Shown here: one piece after another, positions 56,403-64,000 of the stretch
How positions within the stretch are numbered: the first letter of the stretch is position 1
How the letters are laid out: each line of letters opens with the position of its first letter
Assembly: GCF_001476905.1 (NCBI RefSeq)
Contig: NZ_LDTE01000001.1
Span: 124,001 to 188,000 of the forward strand
DNA from: Sphingomonas sanguinis
Lineage (GTDB): Bacteria; Pseudomonadota; Alphaproteobacteria; Sphingomonadales; Sphingomonadaceae
DNA: 64,000 bases
Direction of reading: 5' to 3'
Made by a program: the position numbers and the translations under genes
The notes under the pieces: model-generated
Database searches by the model: none
Told to the model about the DNA's origin: nothing
What the model saw: only the letters and a program-made list of their open reading frames with translations

Positions 56403-57275
56403 ATGGACCCCGATATCGCGCTGTTCGTCGATGTGGTTCGCGAAGGCAGCCTGGCCGCCGCCGCACGAGCATGGCGCCTGTCGCCCGCCATGGTGTCCAA
56501 ACGTATGGCGCGGTTGGAAGCGAGGCTGGGCGTGCGGCTGCTGCATCGGACCACCCGGCGGCTGTCCCCGACTCCTGCGGGGGCTGCCTTCCATGCCGAG
56601 GTCGGGCCGCTGATCGCCGGGCTCCGCGTTGCCGAAGCGCGCATGGCCCAGACAGCGGCCGAGCCCGCCGGGCCTTTGTCGATCAGTGCCCCGACCTCGT
56701 TCGGTCGCCTCTGGATCGCGCCCTTCCTGCCCGCCTTTCTGGAACGCTATCCCGAGATCAGGCTGAAGGTCGAGCTGAGCGACGATTATGTCGACCTGCT
56801 GGGCGGGGGTGCCGACTTGGCGATCCGCATCACCGCCACGCCGCCCACAGGGCTCGGCGCGCATCGCATGGCCGACAATCGCCGCATCCTGTGCGCCAGC
56901 CCGGCCTATCTCGCCCGCGCGGGCACGCCCGGCACGATCGCCGCGCTTCGCCAGCACCGTCTGCTCGCGGCGCGCGGCCAGTTTCCCTGGCGGCTGACCG
57001 GCGCGACCGTCTCCGGCGACAGCGTGGTCGAGACCGACAGCAGCGAAATGGTCCGCGAACTGGCGCTGGCGGGCGGCGGCATCGCGCTGCGCTCGCTCTG
57101 GGATGTCGCCGATGCGCTGGCCGACGGACGGCTGGTGCGAGTGCTGCCCGCTTATGAAGGATCGGTCGCGGTCGGCATCTGGGCCATCTACGCAGCCTTG
57201 GGTGCGCCCGCAGCCGTCCCTGCGCTGCTCGGTCACCTGGCCGAGCAATGGCGCGGCGCGGCGTGGCAGACATGA
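56403..57275 (+). CDS. LysR family transcriptional regulator
   Basis: A 290-residue LysR protein. The N-terminal helix-turn-helix is GSLAAAARAWRLSPAMVSKR followed by MARLEARLGVRLLHRTTR. The effector domain follows from residue ~90 (LSISAPTSFGRLWIAPFLPA). AGGAGGA lies directly before the ATG. It is divergent from glcB across a 97-base gap, so glcB is its likely target and a C2/C4 acid its possible effector; that is inference from position only. Confidence 0.9.
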   Translation: MDPDIALFVDVVREGSLAAAARAWRLSPAMVSKRMARLEARLGVRLLHRTTRRLSPTPAGAAFHAEVGPLIAGLRVAEARMAQTAAEPAGPLSISAPTSFGRLWIAPFLPAFLERYPEIRLKVELSDDYVDLLGGGADLAIRITATPPTGLGAHRMADNRRILCASPAYLARAGTPGTIAALRQHRLLAARGQFPWRLTGATVSGDSVVETDSSEMVRELALAGGGIALRSLWDVADALADGRLVRVLPAYEGSVAVGIWAIYAALGAPAAVPALLGHLAEQWRGAAWQT

Positions 57276-57354
57276 CGGAGCCGTCATTTTCCCGTGCATC
57301 GGAGCAACACAGGCTCTAGGCACAGGCCAAAGGGTTCAAGGGAGTGACGCTTCG

Positions 57355-58293
57355 ATGGCAGGTGGTCTGGTCGCATTGCTGGACGACGTGGCGGCGATCG
57401 CCAAGCTGGCGGCGGCGTCACTCGACGATGTGGCGGGTGCATCGGCGCGTGCCGGCGCCAAGGCGGCGGGTGTGGTCATTGACGACACGGCGGTGACGCC
57501 ACGCTATGTCGTCGGACTGGCACCGCAGCGCGAACTGCCCATCATCGGCAAGATCGCGCTGGGGTCGTTGCGCAACAAGCTGATCTTCCTCCTCCCGGCC
57601 GCCCTCTTGCTCAGCGCCTTTGCGCCCTGGGCGATCACCCCGATCCTGATGGCGGGCGGCGCGTTTCTCTGCTTCGAGGCGAGCGAAAAGATCCTCGAGA
57701 CGCTGACCGGTAGCCATGAAGACGCAGCCGAGGCCGTCCCGGTCGATGCCAAGGTGCTGGAGGATCGGCAGGTCTCGGGCGCGATCCGGACCGACCTGAT
57801 CCTGTCGGGCGAGATCATGGCGATTGCGCTCTCCGAACTGCCCGACCTGTCGATCGGGACCCAGGCGATCGCCCTCGCGCTGGTCGGTATCGCTATCACC
57901 ATCGGCGTCTATGGCGTGGTCGCCGCCATCGTAAAGATGGACGATATCGGCTTGCATCTTGCCCGTCGCGAGGGGCGCGCCGCACAGGCGATCGGCCGGG
58001 GCCTGGTGAAAGCCATGCCGCTGGTCCTGCGCGTGCTGGCGGTGGTCGGCACCGCCGCCATGGTCTGGGTCGGCGGCGGGATCATCGTCCACGGCATGGA
58101 GGAGTTCGGGCTGACCACCCTGCCCCATCTGATCCACGACACCGCACATCACGCGGGCGAGGCGATGCCCGTGGCGGGCGGAGCCGTGGCCTGGATCATC
58201 GGCGCCATCGGATCGGCGATCGTCGGCTTGATCGTCGGTGCAGTCATCGTGGGCGTCCTGCACCTGATCCCCCGGCGCGGCGCCAGCCACTGA
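57355..58293 (+). CDS. DUF808 family membrane protein
   Basis: A 312-residue protein beginning MAGGLVALLDDVAAIAKLAA, the clear DUF808 signature. The conserved VVGLAPQRELPIIGKIALGS follows, then six or so membrane helices (e.g. LIFLLPAALLLSAFAPWAI, QAIALALVGIAITIGVYGVV). E. coli YedI is a member. Function is unknown; a channel or transporter role is often guessed. ATG 57355 is chosen because the family starts at MAGG; GGGAG lies about 11 bases upstream. Confidence 0.9.
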   Translation: MAGGLVALLDDVAAIAKLAAASLDDVAGASARAGAKAAGVVIDDTAVTPRYVVGLAPQRELPIIGKIALGSLRNKLIFLLPAALLLSAFAPWAITPILMAGGAFLCFEASEKILETLTGSHEDAAEAVPVDAKVLEDRQVSGAIRTDLILSGEIMAIALSELPDLSIGTQAIALALVGIAITIGVYGVVAAIVKMDDIGLHLARREGRAAQAIGRGLVKAMPLVLRVLAVVGTAAMVWVGGGIIVHGMEEFGLTTLPHLIHDTAHHAGEAMPVAGGAVAWIIGAIGSAIVGLIVGAVIVGVLHLIPRRGASH

Positions 58294-58307
58294 GCATAGG
58301 GCGGACG

Positions 58308-58529
58308 TCAGCCGCCCCGGACGCCCTCCACCTCCATCAGGCCGGGCGCCAGCATATGCCCGGTCACGGTCACTGGCTTGCCGACATGATCGACCGGCAC
58401 CCGCATCAGCCGCAGTTCGACCAGCGTGCCGTCATCGCCTTGGAGAAGAAACGCCCCCTGTTGCCGCACCAGGCGGCCTGAGCGGGAAATCGGTGACCGG
58501 GCGACGTCAGGGGAAGCGGACTCTGTCAT
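58308..58529 (-). CDS. Small OB-fold-like protein (possible DUF5818)
   Basis: A 73-residue protein. After a short polar start, alternating strands read RSGRLVRQQGAFLLQGDDG, TLVELRLMRVP, GKPVTVTGHMLAPGLMEVEG. The size and strand order suggest an OB-fold; the sphingomonad family DUF5818 has this shape (from memory). ATG 58529 gives the compact domain; a longer open frame to 58676 would overlap the diguanylate cyclase gene. Function unknown. Confidence 0.58.
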   Translation of the reverse strand: MTESASPDVARSPISRSGRLVRQQGAFLLQGDDGTLVELRLMRVPVDHVGKPVTVTGHMLAPGLMEVEGVRGG

Positions 58530-58573
58530 GGAACAGGCCACCCCTGCGCCCCTTCGACGGTTCCGCGCAAGAC

Positions 58574-61500
58574 CTAGGCCGCCCGCGCTACCCGGTCGCG
58601 CCCACCGCGCTTGGCACAGTAAAGGGCTTCGTCGGCGCGCCGGATCATCGTGCCGACGTCCTCGCCCGACTGCCACTGCGCGACGCCCGCACTGATGGTC
58701 AGGGCGATCACCTGATCGCCGACCTGTATCGGACTGGCGGCGACGTCCCGGCGCAAGCGTTCGACGACCGCCATCGCGGTATCGATGCCTGCGCTGGCGA
58801 ACAAGATCGCGATCTCCTCCCCGCCATAGCGCGACAGCGTGTCGTCGGCACGCACATCCCGCTGCAGCCGCACGGACAATTGCACCAGCACCTCGTCCCC
58901 GGCGCTATGTCCGTACTGATCGTTGATCCGCTTGAAGTGATCGACGTCGAGCAGCGCAAAGACAAAGCCCTCACCGTCGCGCATCGCCCGTTCGCGCGCG
59001 GCTTCCAGTGCAGCCATCAGCGTGCGACGATTGGCGAGGCCGGTCAGAGGATCGGTGCTCGCCAGCCGGTCGAGCTGCGCATTGGCGGTGCGCAGTTCGC
59101 TGGTACGCTTCTCGACCATCGCCTCCAGCATCCGAGCACGACGGCGAACCACGGTGGTCACCAGCCAGACGAGCCCCGCCAGCCCCAGCACGAAGCCCAG
59201 CGCCATCGCCACCCGCGCAGGCCAGGTTTCGTACCACTGCGGATCGACGACCAGGCGGAAACGCCGCGTGATGACCTGAGGCGCAAGGCCGGGCACCTGG
59301 GCCTTCAGGTCCAGCCAATAGCTGCCCGCGGGAAGGTTGGTATAGGTGGCCGCCGCTGGCGTGCGCGCCGGAACGGTCATCCAGTCCCGGTCGAACCCTT
59401 CGAGCCGATAGCCGTAGCGGATTTCCTCCGGCGCGTCGAAATCGGTCAAGGCAAAGCCGATCCGTAGCGTTCGGCCGTCCCGGCCCAAATGCAGCGTCAG
59501 CGCGGACGCCGCCGAGTCGATCGTCACCGCCCTACCGTCGATTTCAGCCGCGCTGATGATCAGCGCCCTGGTCCTGACCCGCTCGCGGTGAGTTAACAGC
59601 AGATCCGGCTGGAGGATCAACAACCCGTCGGGCGAGCCGAACAGCAGCGAGCCGTCTGGGGTCTTTCCCACGGCCCGCTGGTTGAAAGCGTTGGTTGTGC
59701 CACCATCGCGCTGGCTCATCATGCGAACGGTGTGCCCGGACGGATCGATCACCGAAATGCCGCCTGCGCTCGCTACCCATACCCGGCGGCGGCTGTCCAT
59801 CGTCAGCGAGGCGACATTGTCGCCGGCCAGCCCTTGCGCCTCGGTAATCGCGTCGAAACGCCATCCGTTCGCGACCGCATGGCCAAGACCGACGCCGCCA
59901 TAGGTCCCGACCCAGATGTCGCGACCAGCGAGAACGATCGACCCGGCATAATCCTGCGGCAGGCTGGCGGAATGCCCTGCCCGGCTGGAAAAATTGGTGA
60001 AGCGGCCTGTCTGAAGGTCGAAAAGTCCGAGCCCGGACGGCGTGGCGACCAGCGCCGATGTCGGCGATCGGACGACGATGTTGATGACTTCATTGTTGGG
60101 CAGGCTGTGCGGATCGGATGGGTCGTGCTGGAACCGGCGAACTTGCCCGTCGACCCCGTTGCGGACGAACAGACCGCGATATGTGCCGATCAGCAGCGCC
60201 TGGGGCGTCTGGGCCAGGGAGATGACCGGCAGGTCGCCCAGACCGGGCACGTCCAGGGCACGGGTCTTCAGCGTCGTGCGGTCGATCGACACCACGCCAC
60301 GAGCACCGACCAGGATCGATCCGTCGTTCGCCTCGATCAGCGCCTTGATGTCCTGTCCGCCATGGAAACCCGGCAGGGGGAGATGCCGTACCACACCGGT
60401 TTGCCGGTCCAGCGCATCGACCGTCCCCTTGCTGAAACCGAGCCAGATGACGCCTTGGCGGTCGACCAGAATTCCGCGAACATTGTCGTCGGACAGCGAT
60501 TTGCGAGGGTCGGGCATCGCCGCTCCGATCTGCAGCACGCCGCCACCCGGTCCCCGGCCTCGCGCCGCGCCCAGTTCCGTCGCCGCCCACATGCCGCCCG
60601 ATCCGTCGAGCGCAAGGTCGCGCACGGTATCGCCCGCCAACGACAGTGGGTTGGCCGCGACATGGCGGATCGGCATGACCGAATAATGGTGCGCCGGATC
60701 GATCAGCAGGATGCCCATGCCGTCGGTCGCCGCCCACATCCGGCCCTGCTGATCCTCCTGCAACGAACGCACCGTGCGGTGGCCAACCAGCGGTGATTCT
60801 CCTGCCAGCGCGCGAAACTGGACAAAGCGAGGCCGAATTCCACGATCCGGGCTCATGTAAATCCCGTCCGACCCCGTTCCGATCCAGAGATGCCCTTGCC
60901 GGTCCCGCTGGATGGCCCAGATATCGTCCTTCGGCGCGGTGCCGCTCAGTGGCACCAAAACGAATCGGTCGGCATGCGGTGCTCTAACCCACAGCCCTTC
61001 CTCCGTTCCGGCCCACACAGTGCCATCGGCGTCGCGAAAGACCGCGAAAACGACCTGGATTCCGCCTTTGCTATCGCGGATCGCCTCTGCCGCCATCGGA
61101 TCGAGCCGGTCGTTGCGGGGATCGTAATGATGAACGCCCCCGTCCGATGCGACATAGGCGCCACCGGCCCCATCGGGCGTCAGGTCGAAAATGCGGGTTC
61201 CGGTCCGCTGTCCCTTGGCGATCAGACGATGAAAGCGGTCGGTGCGGACGTCGTACCGCGCCAAGCCGCCGACATTGGTGCCGATCAGCACACTGCCATC
61301 GGGCAACGCGAGCAGCGAGCGGACATAATTGTCAGGCAGCGAATAGGGATCGGACAGGCGCTGCTTGAAGCTCCGCACCCGTTGCCCGTCATAGCGGGTC
61401 AGCCCGCCACGCGTACCGATCCACATCGTACCGTCGCGGGCGTGCGTGATCGCCGTGGTCGTGACGTGCGGCAGATCCACGGAATCGCTCAGGCGCGTAA

Positions 61501-61651
61501 AGGTCGCCCATTGCCATGCCGCCCAAGGATCGCTCCTTTCGGCCCCGGCCCCAGCGGGCAGGATCGACAGAAGCAGCAACAGGGCCGCGGCGCCCAAGGA
61601 TCGTATATACGTCAAACGATAGTCCCCGGATCGTATGACATGGCACCCCAT
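58574..61651 (-). CDS. Two-component-type beta-propeller receptor with GGDEF domain
   Basis: A 1025-residue membrane receptor. A signal peptide or first helix (AAALLLLLSILPAGAG) leads to a large periplasmic propeller of Reg_prop repeats (~45-690, e.g. DGTMWIGTRGGLTRYDG). A Y_Y_Y domain follows (IRYGYRLEGFDRDWMTV), then one membrane helix (VAMALGFVLGLAGLVWLVTT), a coiled coil and a GGDEF domain (LTGLANRRTLMAALEAARE). The active motif is RYGGEEIAIL, and an RxxD inhibitory site (RADD) stands correctly five residues before it, so it is a feedback-controlled c-di-GMP synthase. Head-to-head with dinB. Confidence 0.93.
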   Translation of the reverse strand: MGCHVIRSGDYRLTYIRSLGAAALLLLLSILPAGAGAERSDPWAAWQWATFTRLSDSVDLPHVTTTAITHARDGTMWIGTRGGLTRYDGQRVRSFKQRLSDPYSLPDNYVRSLLALPDGSVLIGTNVGGLARYDVRTDRFHRLIAKGQRTGTRIFDLTPDGAGGAYVASDGGVHHYDPRNDRLDPMAAEAIRDSKGGIQVVFAVFRDADGTVWAGTEEGLWVRAPHADRFVLVPLSGTAPKDDIWAIQRDRQGHLWIGTGSDGIYMSPDRGIRPRFVQFRALAGESPLVGHRTVRSLQEDQQGRMWAATDGMGILLIDPAHHYSVMPIRHVAANPLSLAGDTVRDLALDGSGGMWAATELGAARGRGPGGGVLQIGAAMPDPRKSLSDDNVRGILVDRQGVIWLGFSKGTVDALDRQTGVVRHLPLPGFHGGQDIKALIEANDGSILVGARGVVSIDRTTLKTRALDVPGLGDLPVISLAQTPQALLIGTYRGLFVRNGVDGQVRRFQHDPSDPHSLPNNEVINIVVRSPTSALVATPSGLGLFDLQTGRFTNFSSRAGHSASLPQDYAGSIVLAGRDIWVGTYGGVGLGHAVANGWRFDAITEAQGLAGDNVASLTMDSRRRVWVASAGGISVIDPSGHTVRMMSQRDGGTTNAFNQRAVGKTPDGSLLFGSPDGLLILQPDLLLTHRERVRTRALIISAAEIDGRAVTIDSAASALTLHLGRDGRTLRIGFALTDFDAPEEIRYGYRLEGFDRDWMTVPARTPAAATYTNLPAGSYWLDLKAQVPGLAPQVITRRFRLVVDPQWYETWPARVAMALGFVLGLAGLVWLVTTVVRRRARMLEAMVEKRTSELRTANAQLDRLASTDPLTGLANRRTLMAALEAARERAMRDGEGFVFALLDVDHFKRINDQYGHSAGDEVLVQLSVRLQRDVRADDTLSRYGGEEIAILFASAGIDTAMAVVERLRRDVAASPIQVGDQVIALTISAGVAQWQSGEDVGTMIRRADEALYCAKRGGRDRVARAA

Positions 61652-61715
61652 AAAAGTGGGTTAATCTGATGGACCGGATCGGGCCCATTCATCAAGGGGT
61701 TGACGCACCATCATT

Positions 61716-61730
61716 GTTCCTGTTTCGTTT
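61716..61730 (+). promoter_or_regulatory. SOS-like (LexA) box upstream of dinB
   Basis: GTTC-CTGTTTC-GTTT, one mismatch from GTTC-N7-GTTC, 35 bases before the dinB ATG. It lies just downstream of TTGACG (61700-61705), a likely -35, so a bound repressor would cover the promoter. Confidence 0.5.
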
Positions 61731-61765
61731 CCGTCGGCCCGCGGACGGTGGGCCGTGTGATCGCC

Positions 61766-62896
61766 ATGAGCTCTGCGGTGCCGAATTCTTCTTTATCGAC
61801 GACAGACGCATTGGCGGCCCATGACGGCCGCAAGATCATCCATGTCGACATGGACGCCTTCTATGCATCGGTCGAGCAGCGCGACGATCCCAGCTTGCGC
61901 GGGCGACCATTGGCGGTGGGTGGGTCACGCAAGCGCGGCGTGGTCGCGGCCGCCAGCTACGAGGCGCGCGCCTTCGGGGTCCGGTCTGCCATGCCCTCGG
62001 TCACGGCCGCGCGCCGTTGTCCCGAACTCGTCTTCGTGCCGCCCCGCTTCGACGTCTATCGCGAGGTTTCGGGACAGATCCGCGCCATCTTCGCCCGCTA
62101 TACCGCGTTGATCGAGCCTTTGTCGCTCGACGAAGTCTATCTCGACGTGACCGAGGACCGCGCCGGGCTGGGATCGGCGACGGCCGTTGCCGCGGCTATC
62201 CGGGCGGCCATCAAGGCGGAGACCGGGCTGACCGCCTCGGCCGGGGTCAGCTACAACAAATTCATCGCCAAGCTCGCGTCGGACCAGAACAAGCCCGACG
62301 GAATGTGCGTGATCCCGCCCGCCCTAGGCGCGGCCTTCGTCGCCAGCCTGCCGGTCAAGCGCTTCCACGGGGTGGGGCCGGTGACCGCGCGCAAGATGGA
62401 GGCGCTGGGCATTCTGACGGGCCAGGACCTGTGCAATCGCCCGCTGGAGTTCCTGCAGCGCCATTTCGGCAGCTATGCCGATTATCTCTACGGCGCGGCG
62501 CGCGGCATCGATCATCGGCCGGTCCGGTCCCAGCGCATCGCCAAGTCGGTCGGGGCCGAGCGCACCTTCGAGGACGACCTGTCCGATCGCGACGCGCTGC
62601 GGACCGCGCTGGAGCGGGTGGTGGATGCCGCCTGGACCCGGATCGAACGAAGTGGCGTCGCGGGGCGGACCGTGACGCTGAAGCTGCGGCACAGCGATTT
62701 TCGAACCATCACGCGTGCCCGCTCGACCAGCCATCCGGTCGCGGAGCGTGCCCAATTCCTGGCGATCGGACTGGACCTTCTCGACCAGCAGCTGCCGATT
62801 TCGGGGGGCGTCCGGCTGCTCGGCCTTACGCTGTCGGGTCTGATCGATCGCGAGGATGGCGAACAGGGTCCCGATCAAGCGGAGCTACCGCTCTGA
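61766..62896 (+). CDS. dinB: DNA polymerase IV (Y family)
   Basis: A 376-residue translesion polymerase. Catalytic carboxylates are in IIHVDMDAFYASVEQRD and EPLSLDEVYLDVTED. The fingers block VVAAASYEARAFGVRSAMPS and the thumb HhH motif FHGVGPVTARKMEALGI follow, and the little-finger domain ends the protein. The last residues (DQAELPL) give a QxELPL-type beta-clamp motif. ATG 61766 is chosen over an upstream GTG/ATG frame. An SOS-like box sits in its promoter region, which agrees with damage-induced expression. Confidence 0.95.
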   Translation: MSSAVPNSSLSTTDALAAHDGRKIIHVDMDAFYASVEQRDDPSLRGRPLAVGGSRKRGVVAAASYEARAFGVRSAMPSVTAARRCPELVFVPPRFDVYREVSGQIRAIFARYTALIEPLSLDEVYLDVTEDRAGLGSATAVAAAIRAAIKAETGLTASAGVSYNKFIAKLASDQNKPDGMCVIPPALGAAFVASLPVKRFHGVGPVTARKMEALGILTGQDLCNRPLEFLQRHFGSYADYLYGAARGIDHRPVRSQRIAKSVGAERTFEDDLSDRDALRTALERVVDAAWTRIERSGVAGRTVTLKLRHSDFRTITRARSTSHPVAERAQFLAIGLDLLDQQLPISGGVRLLGLTLSGLIDREDGEQGPDQAELPL

Positions 62897-62899
62897 CGA

Positions 62900-64000
62900 T
62901 CAGGCAGCCAGCTCGCCGATCCTAAGGCCCGGTTCGGGATCGACGTCGAGCGTCAGGATCGCGACCGCACCGCTCCCCTTCCCCGCGCTGCGCAGCTCCA
63001 ACGCGCCCCCCATCGCCGCCATGGAATTGGCGCACCAGTGCAGGCCCAGGCCACCCGACTTTTCCGTCCGCGTCGAGAAACCCGGCTGGAACAGCCGCGT
63101 CGCCTGGGACGGCTCGAAACCTTCGCCGTCATCGATGATCCGCACCGATAGCCGACCGTCGTTGGGCGGCATGATCTCGACGGCGATGGTGCCATGGTCG
63201 CGTCCGGTGGCAACGATTGCTTCGACCGCGTTGGAAAACAGATTGCCGATCACCTGGCTCAGGATCACCCGATTGGCCAGCACAGGCGCTGGTCGAGCGG
63301 GGAAGTCGACCTCGATCGACACCGAACGGGCATAGCGCGCGATCGTCGCGTTACGTGCGACGATATCGCTCACGTCACAGCGTTCGCGTGGTGGCCGCTC
63401 ATGTGCGCGGGCCTGTTGCGCGCCGATGATCTCCAGCGTCTGCCGCATGGCATCGCGCCCGACCTCCAGCTGCATGCGAACCGCATCCCGGGCCACCGTC
63501 TCCGCATCCAGCGCGGTCGCGACGAAGGTAACGAGCTTGGCGCGCCGCGTCGGATCGATGTCGTCGCGCCGCAATTCGGCCAGCGCCCGGTCGATCAACT
63601 CGCGGTCCGGCAGGGTCCTCGCGCCCATGCCATGGCTGAGGATGGTCGCGAGCGGGGCCAGGGCGTTGCGGACATTGTGCAACACCCCCACGGCGCTTTC
63701 CGACCGGCCCAGCGCAAAGCTCTGGATCTCGTTCTGTTCGCGCAGGTCCTTCAACTGGTTTAGCATCGCGTTGAAGCTGCGCCCGAGCGAACCGAACTCA
63801 TCGTCGCGGCTGCGGCTGTCCTCAAAGGGAAGGAGCGCGCCGGAGGCCTGCACCCGCTGCATATGCCGTTCGACCCGATCGAGCGGCGCCAGGACGAAGG
63901 CGGCAAGCGCCCGGCGGAGCATCAGGAGCAGGAAGACGAGCAGCAGGATCGATCCCGCCACGGCCAGCAGCAACACGCGTCGTCCCAGCAACACGACTTC
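62900..64000 (-). CDS. Sensor histidine kinase with HAMP domain (5' end outside window)
   Basis: The last ~366 codons of a membrane kinase whose start lies beyond 64000: the frame stays open to the window edge. A membrane helix (LLAVAGSILLLVFLLLMLRR) leads into a HAMP linker (FVLAPLDRVERHMQRVQASG) and a coil. The putative phospho-His is in GVLHNVRNALAPLATILSHG, an H-N-x-R-N variant of the usual H-E-x-R-x-P box. The ATPase has LFSNAVEAI, DDGEGFEP and KSGGLGLHWCANSM. It lies 3 bases from the convergent dinB stop. Confidence 0.88.
   Translation of the reverse strand, partial: EVVLLGRRVLLLAVAGSILLLVFLLLMLRRALAAFVLAPLDRVERHMQRVQASGALLPFEDSRSRDDEFGSLGRSFNAMLNQLKDLREQNEIQSFALGRSESAVGVLHNVRNALAPLATILSHGMGARTLPDRELIDRALAELRRDDIDPTRRAKLVTFVATALDAETVARDAVRMQLEVGRDAMRQTLEIIGAQQARAHERPPRERCDVSDIVARNATIARYARSVSIEVDFPARPAPVLANRVILSQVIGNLFSNAVEAIVATGRDHGTIAVEIMPPNDGRLSVRIIDDGEGFEPSQATRLFQPGFSTRTEKSGGLGLHWCANSMAAMGGALELRSAGKGSGAVAILTLDVDPEPGLRIGELAA

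Overview
The window is GC-rich (roughly two thirds G+C), gene-dense chromosomal DNA. Gene content and order point to an alphaproteobacterium of the Sphingomonas group. The markers are trpB-trpA-accD-folC with overlapping ends, UrcA, DUF6628-like and DUF2934 small proteins, a cyoABCD-SURF1-RegB-RegA block, and GTTC-N7-GTTC (alphaproteobacterial LexA) and GGAAC-N16/17-CGTT (EcfG general-stress) motifs upstream of plausible target genes. I see no tRNA or rRNA gene, transposase, integrase, prophage or CRISPR array. This is ordinary core-plus-accessory chromosome, and no stretch over 300 bases lacks a gene.

Layout. 1-3.5 kb: tryptophan synthase, acetyl-CoA carboxylase beta and folylpolyglutamate synthase. 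3.5-11.3 kb: a DUF6628-like small gene behind a Fur-like site, an AmpG-like transporter, a lone receiver, an RluB-type pseudouridine synthase with a repetitive Arg-rich tail, rsmD, an MHS transporter, a PiT phosphate transporter with a Pho box, and an UrcA protein. 11.4-21.6 kb: a UvrD-type helicase under an SOS box, envelope proteins, a secreted prolyl oligopeptidase, a stress-type alpha/beta hydrolase, eno-ftsB, and a four-gene yqjDE-like membrane-protein operon. 21.7-31.9 kb: a DUF885 hydrolase, then on the minus strand the cytochrome bo3 quinol oxidase operon running into SURF1, the redox sensor kinase RegB and its regulator RegA, with a divergent MFS gene. 32-48 kb: small proteins, a hybrid kinase, a GH15 enzyme, a Gfo/Idh/MocA oxidoreductase, the glgX-treZ-malQ-treY glucan-to-trehalose operon, a 3-methyladenine DNA glycosylase and a retropepsin-like protease. 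48-64 kb: a 1039-residue hybrid kinase with a ParD-like N-terminus, a previously uncalled 34-residue membrane peptide, an OmpR/EnvZ-type pair, gamma-carbonic anhydrase, malate synthase G with a divergent LysR gene, a DUF808 protein, a propeller-GGDEF receptor, dinB under an SOS-like box, and a kinase cut by the window end.

Themes. Several signalling systems sit beside metabolic modules: RegBA with the quinol oxidase, hybrid kinases flanking the glucan/trehalose region, and a diguanylate cyclase receptor. Candidate operators tie genes to iron (3523-3543), phosphate (10842-10859), DNA damage (11439-11453 and 61716-61730) and general stress (17218-17243, weaker at 13805, 19853 and 36713). No unmistakably new defence or mobile system is visible. 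The most novel-looking items are the 34-residue membrane peptide at 51336-51440, the ribbon-helix-helix-like module on the hybrid kinase, and the Fur-like site in front of the DUF6628-like gene. All promoter and operator calls are read by eye and untested.
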